Of a DNA stretch of 64,000 nucleotides, positions 59,346 through 64,000 are shown piece after piece. Both the position numbers and the translations under genes were made by a program. This DNA comes from Mycolicibacterium sp. YH-1 (GTDB lineage Bacteria > Actinomycetota > Actinomycetes > Mycobacteriales > Mycobacteriaceae), in assembly GCF_022557175.1 (NCBI RefSeq), contig NZ_CP092915.1, positions 186,001-250,000 on the forward strand. Direction: 5' to 3'. How positions within the stretch are numbered: the stretch's first letter is position 1; each line of letters begins with the position of its first letter. The notes under the pieces are model-generated. The model was not told the origin of the DNA and did not search any database. It was given only the letters and a program-made list of their open reading frames with translations.

Positions 59346-60209
59346 GTGTCCGTTTTCGTCGACATCACCCCCGACGAGTCGCATGTCGACTCGCCGGCAG
59401 CCACGGCAGCCACCAATCGGTGGCGCGGCCGGTTGACCCGTGCCGCACTGCCCCTGCTGTCAGTGGTCGCGTTCGGGGTGGTGTGGCAGGTGGCCGCGGC
59501 CAGCGGTGTCTGGAACCAGACCTTCGTGCCATACCCGGCCACGGTCTGGAAGGCCTTCATCGACGTGTCCACCACCCACGACGGGGTGCGCGGCTATGCC
59601 GGCTACCTGCTGTGGGAGCACCTCTACATGACGCTGCGCCGCGTCCTGGTCGGCGTCGTGATCGGCGTCGGCGTCGGCGTGCTCCTCGGGCTGGTGATGG
59701 GTTCGGTCGGCTGGGTGCGCAGCGTGCTCGAGCCGTGGCTCACGTTCCTGCGGGCCCTGCCGCCCCTGGCCTACTTCTTCCTGCTGGTCATCTGGTTGGG
59801 CATCGATGAGGCCCCCAAGATCACGCTGCTGGCGTTGGCGGCACTGCCTCCTGCGGCGGTGGCGACCACGGCGGCCGTCGTCGCCGCGCCGGTCGGCCTG
59901 ACCGAGGCGGCGCGTGCGCTTGGCGCCACCCGCATCCAGGTGATCCGCGATGTCGTCGTGCCATCGGCGCTGCCCGAGACGTTCACCGGTATCCGGCTGG
60001 CGGTGGGCATGGCCTACTCGGCGGTGGTGGCCGCCGAGCTCTTCAACGGCATCCCCGGCATCGGCGGCCTGGTCAAGGACGCAAGCAACTACAACAACAC
60101 CCCCGTAGTGCTGGTCGGCATCTTCGCGATCGGCTTCTCGGGTCTGGTCATTGACGGTCTACTTCGCGCCGCTGAACGGCGCGCCGTCCCCTGGAGAGGA
60201 AAAATATGA
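59346..60209 (+). CDS. ABC transporter permease (SsuC/TauC type)
   Basis: A 287-aa inner-membrane permease with about six helices (LPLLSVVAFGVVWQVAAAS; VLVGVVIGVGVGVLLGLVMG; LRALPPLAYFFLLVIWLGI). The EAA loop reads LTEAARALGATRIQVIRDVV followed by VPSALPETFTGIRLAVGMAY. This family carries sulfonates, taurine, nitrate or thiamine precursors. GTG start follows CAGGAA. The stop overlaps the binding-protein gene as ATGA. Confidence 0.88.
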   Translation: MSVFVDITPDESHVDSPAATAATNRWRGRLTRAALPLLSVVAFGVVWQVAAASGVWNQTFVPYPATVWKAFIDVSTTHDGVRGYAGYLLWEHLYMTLRRVLVGVVIGVGVGVLLGLVMGSVGWVRSVLEPWLTFLRALPPLAYFFLLVIWLGIDEAPKITLLALAALPPAAVATTAAVVAAPVGLTEAARALGATRIQVIRDVVVPSALPETFTGIRLAVGMAYSAVVAAELFNGIPGIGGLVKDASNYNNTPVVLVGIFAIGFSGLVIDGLLRAAERRAVPWRGKI

Positions 60210-61243
60210 GGATTCGCAGGATTCGAGCACTGGTGGCCGCGGCCGCGGTGGCGACTCTGGCCTTGGCGGGCTGCGCGGTGGACAACTCCGGGTCGGACTC
60301 CAGCAAGCCGACGCTTCGCCTCGGCTACCAGACGTTCCCCAGCGGTGACCTCATCGTCAAGAACAACAAGTGGCTCGAGGAGGCGCTGCCGGACTACAAC
60401 ATCAAGTGGGTCAAGTTCGACTCCGGCGCCGACGTCAACACCGCGTTCATCGCCAAGGAGCTGGACTTCGGCGCGCTGGGCTCCAGCCCGGTGGCCCGCG
60501 GCCTGTCCGCACCACTGAACATTCCGTACAGCGTCGCGTTCGTCCTCGACGTGGCCGGTGACAACGAGGCCCTGGTGGTCCGCAACGAGTCGGGTATCAA
60601 CTCGATCCCCGAGCTGAGGGGCAAGCGCATCGGCACGCCGTTCGCGTCGACAGCGCACTACAGCCTGCTCGCTGCGTTGGCGCAGAACAACCTGACGCCC
60701 AAGGATGTTCAGCTGATCGATCTTCAGCCGCAGGCGATTCTCGCGGCGTGGGAGCGCGGTGACATCGATGCCGCCTACACCTGGTTGCCGACCCTGGATC
60801 AGCTGCGCAAGACCGGCAAGGACCTGATCACCAGCCGCCAGCTGGCCAAGGATGGCAAGCCGACCCTGGACCTGGCCGTGGTGGCCAATGAGTTCGCCTC
60901 GGCTCACCCCGAGGTCGTCGACACCTGGCGTCAGCAGCAGGCGCGCGCGCTCAACCTGATCTCCGACGAGCCGGATGCGGCCGCCAAGGCTATCGCCGCC
61001 GAGATCGGTCTGGCACCCGAAGACGTTGCGGGACAGCTGAAGCAGGGCGTCTACCTGACACCGCAGCAGGTGGCGTCCCCGGAGTGGCTCGGCAGCGAGG
61101 GTGCCGTCGGCAACATCGCCGTGAACCTGCAGAGCGCATCGGAGTTCCTCGCCGAGCAGGGCCAAATCCCAACGGCCGCACCGCTCAAGACGTTCCAGGA
61201 CGCCATCTACGTCAAGGGACTACCCGATGTCCTCACGCAGTGA
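60206..61243 (+). CDS. ABC transporter substrate-binding lipoprotein (TauA/SsuA-like)
   Basis: A 345-aa exported binding protein. RALVAAAAVATLALAGC is a lipobox signal peptide. The mature part opens LRLGYQTFPSGDLIVKNN and continues IKWVKFDSGADVNTAFIAKE, LDFGALGSSPVARGL, typical of taurine/aliphatic-sulfonate binding proteins. GGAGAGG precedes the ATG. Taurine-type ligand is the best guess, but nitrate- or thiamine-related ligands are possible. Confidence 0.85.
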   Translation: MRIRRIRALVAAAAVATLALAGCAVDNSGSDSSKPTLRLGYQTFPSGDLIVKNNKWLEEALPDYNIKWVKFDSGADVNTAFIAKELDFGALGSSPVARGLSAPLNIPYSVAFVLDVAGDNEALVVRNESGINSIPELRGKRIGTPFASTAHYSLLAALAQNNLTPKDVQLIDLQPQAILAAWERGDIDAAYTWLPTLDQLRKTGKDLITSRQLAKDGKPTLDLAVVANEFASAHPEVVDTWRQQQARALNLISDEPDAAAKAIAAEIGLAPEDVAGQLKQGVYLTPQQVASPEWLGSEGAVGNIAVNLQSASEFLAEQGQIPTAAPLKTFQDAIYVKGLPDVLTQ

Positions 61244-62009
61244 TACCCCCGTCGTCCGTGGCGGCCTGCGCATCAGCAACGTGGCGCACCGCTACGGCGA
61301 CGTGACAGCGCTCGGGCCGGTCGATCTCGATATCGAACCCGGTGCCTTCCTGGTCTTGGTGGGCGCGTCGGGCTGCGGCAAGAGCACGCTGCTGCGACTC
61401 ATCGCCGGGTTCGAGCAGCCGACCGCGGGCGAGGTCGAGATCGCCGGTGACGCGCCCACCCCGGGCGTCACCGCGGGGGTGGTTTTCCAGCAGCCGAGGC
61501 TGTTCCCGTGGCGCACGGTCGGCGGCAACGTCGACCTGGCGCTCAAGTACGCCAAGGTGCCGCGTGATCGGCGCACCGAGCGCCGAGACCAGCTGCTGGC
61601 GCGCGTGGGGCTCGAGGGAACGGCCGACCGCAAGATCTGGGAGATCAGCGGGGGACAGCAGCAGCGTGTGGCGATCGCGCGTGCGCTGGCCGCCGAGACC
61701 CCGCTCTTCCTGCTCGACGAGCCCTTCGCGGCGCTCGACGCGCTCACCCGCGAACGGCTGCAGGAGGACGTCCGGCAGGTCAGCGCCGAGACCGGACGCA
61801 CCACGGTGTTTGTCACACACAGTGCCGATGAGGCGGCGTTCCTCGGCTCGCGCATTGTCGTGCTGACGCGGCGGCCGGGTCAGGTGGCTCTCGACCTGCC
61901 CGTCGACCTCCCGCGCACAGGCGTCGACCCGGACGAGCTGCGGCGCTCACCGGAGTACACCCGGTTGCGCGCGGAGGTTGGCCGCGCGGTCAAGGCCGCC
62001 GCGGCCTGA
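61227..62009 (+). CDS. ABC transporter ATP-binding protein (TauB/SsuB type)
   Basis: A 260-aa ATPase. Walker A is GASGCGKSTLLR, Q-loop VFQQPRLFPWRT, signature ISGGQQQR, Walker B LFLLDEPFAALD and H-loop VFVTHSADEAAFLG. PRLFPWRT is characteristic of the nitrate/sulfonate/taurine branch. It overlaps the binding-protein gene by 17 bases. A strong hairpin follows 47 bases after its stop. Confidence 0.9.
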   Translation: MSSRSDTPVVRGGLRISNVAHRYGDVTALGPVDLDIEPGAFLVLVGASGCGKSTLLRLIAGFEQPTAGEVEIAGDAPTPGVTAGVVFQQPRLFPWRTVGGNVDLALKYAKVPRDRRTERRDQLLARVGLEGTADRKIWEISGGQQQRVAIARALAAETPLFLLDEPFAALDALTRERLQEDVRQVSAETGRTTVFVTHSADEAAFLGSRIVVLTRRPGQVALDLPVDLPRTGVDPDELRRSPEYTRLRAEVGRAVKAAAA

Positions 62010-62055
62010 CGCGCGGTATCAAACGAAATCCAGCTTCACACGACGTGCAACGCCA

Positions 62056-62088
62056 AACGCAGTGTTCGGAGGCTCCGAACACTGCGTT
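62056..62088. terminator. Perfect 16-base-stem hairpin, probable bidirectional terminator
   Basis: AACGCAGTGTTCGGAG, one central G, then its exact reverse complement at 62073-62088: a 33-base perfect inverted repeat. It lies between the stop of the ABC ATPase gene (62009) and the stop of the small minus-strand gene (62112), the expected place for a shared terminator. No T-run follows on either strand, which is common in mycobacteria. Confidence 0.75.
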
Positions 62089-62111
62089 GGTAGTGGTGTG
62101 CCGTCGAGTCG

Positions 62112-62222
62112 CTACACCGGGGGATAGGCTGGCGGCGGGTAGACCCCGCGCAGCCCCCAGGGCAGCCACTGGAAGAAGTATTCTATCTCGTCACTGGCGT
62201 CGTAATCCGGATTCGGATCCAT
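62112..62222 (-). CDS. Small uncharacterised protein, 36 aa
   Basis: A short frame with good support: ATG at 62222 is preceded by GGGAGG eight bases away. It ends at TAG just before the terminator hairpin shared with the convergent ABC operon. The protein begins MDPNPDYDASDEIEYFFQWL and ends in a proline/tyrosine tail (YPPPAYPPV). It is acidic at the start and aromatic in the middle (FFQWLPWGL), with no signal peptide. A possible -10 TAGACT lies at 62263-62258 on the same strand. It is divergent from the TetR gene, which may regulate it. No family recognised. Confidence 0.62.
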   Translation of the reverse strand: MDPNPDYDASDEIEYFFQWLPWGLRGVYPPPAYPPV

Positions 62223-62309
62223 GTGAAAAGCCTCCCAGCAGTGACGTCGTTGTCCGAAGTCTAACCCCCGGGCCCCGTCCACGGACAGAGGATTGGGTCG
62301 ACTGAATAG

Positions 62310-62361
62310 ACTGGCCAACCAGTTGATTGATCCCCGGGGAGCGTCCCGGCCTGCATATAGT
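62310..62361 (+). promoter_or_regulatory. TetR operator candidate and -10 element for a near-leaderless message
   Basis: ACTGG-CCAA-CCAGT at 62310-62323 is a perfect 5-4-5 inverted repeat between the small gene and the divergent TetR gene. TATAGT at 62356-62361 is a good -10, placing the transcript start within a few bases of the ATG at 62370. Both genes could be controlled by the TetR protein; this is inferred. Confidence 0.5.
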
Positions 62362-62369
62362 GAGTCGCC

Positions 62370-63041
62370 ATGTCCCTTACGTCCAAGGAACCGTCCGCGA
62401 ACGGCCTGACCCGCCGGGAAGAACTGCTCGCGGTAGCCACCAAACTCTTCGCCGCCCGTGGTTACCACGGCACCCGCATGGACGACGTGGCCGACGCTGT
62501 CGGCCTGAACAAGGCGACGGTCTACCACTACTACGCCAGCAAGTCGCTGATCCTCTGGGACATCTACAAGAGCGCCGCCGACTTCACCGTCGGCGCCCTG
62601 CACGACGACCCGACGGCGACGGCGCGCGAGACGCTCTACAACTTCACCCGGCGACTGCTGGTCGGCATCGCCAGCGACATCGAGCGTGCGGCCGTCTACT
62701 TCCAGGAGGGCCCCTACATCACGGAGTGGTTCACCGAGGAGCAGGTGGCCTATATCCGCACGTCGGAGACCACCGTCTACGAGCACGTCCGCGACGTCAT
62801 GGACCGTGGCATCGCCAGCGGTGAGTTCTACGACTGCGACTCGCATGTACTCGCGCTCGGCTACATCGGCATGACGCTGGGCGCCTACCGGTGGCTGCGG
62901 CCGCAGGGCCGGCGCAGCGCACAGGAGATCGCAGTCGAGTTCAGCACCGCGCTGCTGCGCGGCCTCATCAAGGATGAGACCGTGCGCGTCGAGTCTCCAC
63001 TGGGAATCGTCGTCAGCCAAACCAGCGCGGCCAACGACTGA
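62370..63041 (+). CDS. TetR-family regulator (fatty-acid/acyl-CoA type context)
   Basis: A 223-aa TetR regulator. LTRREELLAVATKLFAARGY then TRMDDVADAVGLNKATVYHYY form the helix-turn-helix at about residues 10-50. The ligand domain resembles the KstR2/FadR-like acyl-CoA-responsive group (FQEGPYITEWFTEEQVAYIR). It lies 10 bases before an acyl-CoA dehydrogenase gene, so control of lipid breakdown is likely. Very short leader expected from the TATAGT element. Confidence 0.86.
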   Translation: MSLTSKEPSANGLTRREELLAVATKLFAARGYHGTRMDDVADAVGLNKATVYHYYASKSLILWDIYKSAADFTVGALHDDPTATARETLYNFTRRLLVGIASDIERAAVYFQEGPYITEWFTEEQVAYIRTSETTVYEHVRDVMDRGIASGEFYDCDSHVLALGYIGMTLGAYRWLRPQGRRSAQEIAVEFSTALLRGLIKDETVRVESPLGIVVSQTSAAND

Positions 63042-63051
63042 CCTGCTGTCG

Positions 63052-64000
63052 ATGAAGTCAACGATTCTGTCGCGCCGCGACCTGGACTTCCTGCTCTACG
63101 AGTGGCTGCGCGTCGACGACCTCACCAAGCGTGTCCGCTTCGTCGAGCACTCCCGCGAGACGTTCGACGGCGTCCTCGACCTGTGCGAGCAGCTGGCGAC
63201 CAGGTACTTCGCGCCGCACAACAAGACCAGCGATGCCAACGAGCCGACCTTCGACGGCACCCGCGTCACCGTCATCGGTGAGGTCAAGGAGGCGCTGGAC
63301 GCTTTCGCCGCCGCCGACCTGATCGGCATGACCGCCGACGAAAACCTCGGCGGCGCACAGCTTCCGGTGACCGTGGCGCAGGCGGCCTTCGCGTGGATCG
63401 CCGCAGCCAACGTGTCCACGTCGGGCTACGTCATGCTGACCGTCGCCAACGCCAACCTGATCGCGCACTTCGGCACCGAGGAGCAGATCGACGCCTTTGT
63501 CCGGCCGATGCTGGCTGGCCGGTTTCTCGGCACGATGGCGCTCTCGGAGACGCAGGCGGGGTCGTCGCTGGCCGATATCACCACCCGCGCCGAGCCGGTG
63601 GGCGATGGCACCTACCGGGTGTTCGGGTCCAAGATGTGGATCTCGGGCGCCGAGCACGACATGTCCGACAACATCATCAACCTGGTCCTGGCCAAGATCC
63701 CCGGCGGGCCGGCGGGCACCAAGGGTATATCGCTGTTCATCGTGCCCAAGTTCCTGGTGGAGCGCGACGGGGCGATCGGCGAGCGCAACGACGTGGCACT
63801 GGCCGGGCTGAATCACAAGATGGGCCAACGGGGTATCACCAACACCGTGCTCAACTTCGGCGACGGAACCTTCCAGCCCGGCGGCCAGCCCGGTGCCGTC
63901 GGCTACCTGGTGGGCGAGCCGCACCGCGGCCTGACCTACATGTTCCGCATGATGAACGAGGCGCGACTCGGTGTCGGGATGGGCGCGGTTGCGCTCGGCT
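63052..64000 (+). CDS. Acyl-CoA dehydrogenase (3' end beyond the window)
   Basis: An acyl-CoA dehydrogenase cut by the window edge after 316 codons. The opening STILSRRDLDFLLYEWLRVD is that of the large (about 600-aa) FadE5-like mycobacterial enzymes. FAD-binding blocks MALSETQAGSSLADI and GSKMWISGAEHDMSDNIINL are clear. It performs the first, FAD-dependent dehydrogenation of fatty acyl-CoA. It follows the TetR gene directly and is probably in the same transcript. Confidence 0.87.
   Translation, partial: MKSTILSRRDLDFLLYEWLRVDDLTKRVRFVEHSRETFDGVLDLCEQLATRYFAPHNKTSDANEPTFDGTRVTVIGEVKEALDAFAAADLIGMTADENLGGAQLPVTVAQAAFAWIAAANVSTSGYVMLTVANANLIAHFGTEEQIDAFVRPMLAGRFLGTMALSETQAGSSLADITTRAEPVGDGTYRVFGSKMWISGAEHDMSDNIINLVLAKIPGGPAGTKGISLFIVPKFLVERDGAIGERNDVALAGLNHKMGQRGITNTVLNFGDGTFQPGGQPGAVGYLVGEPHRGLTYMFRMMNEARLGVGMGAVALG

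Noticed and set aside
62112..63020. 302-codon minus-strand frame that contains the 36-residue gene
   Set aside because: Most of it is the shadow of the TetR gene; only the last 36 codons have their own ribosome site and sensible composition.
1..64000. CRISPR arrays, tRNA or rRNA genes, prophage structural genes
   Set aside because: No regularly spaced repeats, no tRNA cloverleaf with a conserved T-loop and no phage structural motifs were noticed; a covariance-model scan would be needed to exclude small RNAs.

Overview
The window looks like chromosomal DNA of a fast-growing mycobacterium (Mycolicibacterium-type). It is GC-rich, uses many GTG/TTG starts, and carries mycobacterial or actinobacterial families: a GlfT2 galactofuranosyltransferase, a cutinase-like protein, DUF5313, DUF3159, DUF3105 and DUF6221 proteins, a SigF-family sigma factor, an LdtMt-type L,D-transpeptidase, a mycothiol-dependent isomerase-family protein and a PolDom-type primase-polymerase. 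I see no tRNA, rRNA or CRISPR array.

Region A (0.3-17.4 kb) is an amine uptake and catabolism locus. It has three separate FAD amine oxidases, a trimethylamine-dehydrogenase-like Fe-S flavoprotein, an intact aldehyde dehydrogenase and a broken one, a RidA-family protein, two small cupins, a TetR and a PucR regulator, and a complete four-gene spermidine/putrescine-type ABC transporter. The logic is import of a (poly)amine, oxidation or demethylation to an aldehyde, then oxidation to an acid. The actual substrate cannot be read from the sequence.

Region B (17.4-31.1 kb) is an accessory patch. Its left end is a scar of decayed mobile DNA: an IS30-family element with several frameshifts and stops, the last part of an MFS transporter, a TniB-like ATPase fragment and an IS3-family transposase tail. 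A run of minus-strand genes follows: an unknown protein, a kinase-fold protein, a frameshifted P-loop kinase, a HAD phosphatase, a stand-alone GlfT2 paralogue and a SAM methyltransferase. A palindromic motif (core TCTCGTTTCTAGAGAA) recurs in the gaps before these genes. Small lipoproteins and unknown proteins complete the region. Its right edge falls in a metallophosphoesterase gene that has lost the membrane domain still present in a paralogue at 46-47 kb.

Region C (31.1-55.9 kb) looks like ordinary core chromosome. It includes a putative copper/haem module (small membrane protein, PepSY protein, PCu(A)C chaperone, Tat-exported DyP peroxidase), an OhrR-type redox regulator with a clear operator, a divergent TrkA/K+-H+ antiporter pair, a cutinase, DUF3105/DUF305 proteins, an L,D-transpeptidase with a BlaI-type regulator, and CorA.

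Region D (55.9-64 kb) holds a SigF-family sigma factor beside a methyltransferase-CDGSH-diiron oxidase trio. Two SigF-like promoters (GTTT-N15-GGG) flank the trio. Next is a taurine/sulfonate-type ABC operon ending at a perfect 33-base hairpin, a previously unlisted 36-codon gene on the opposite strand, a divergent TetR gene and the start of an acyl-CoA dehydrogenase cut by the window edge.
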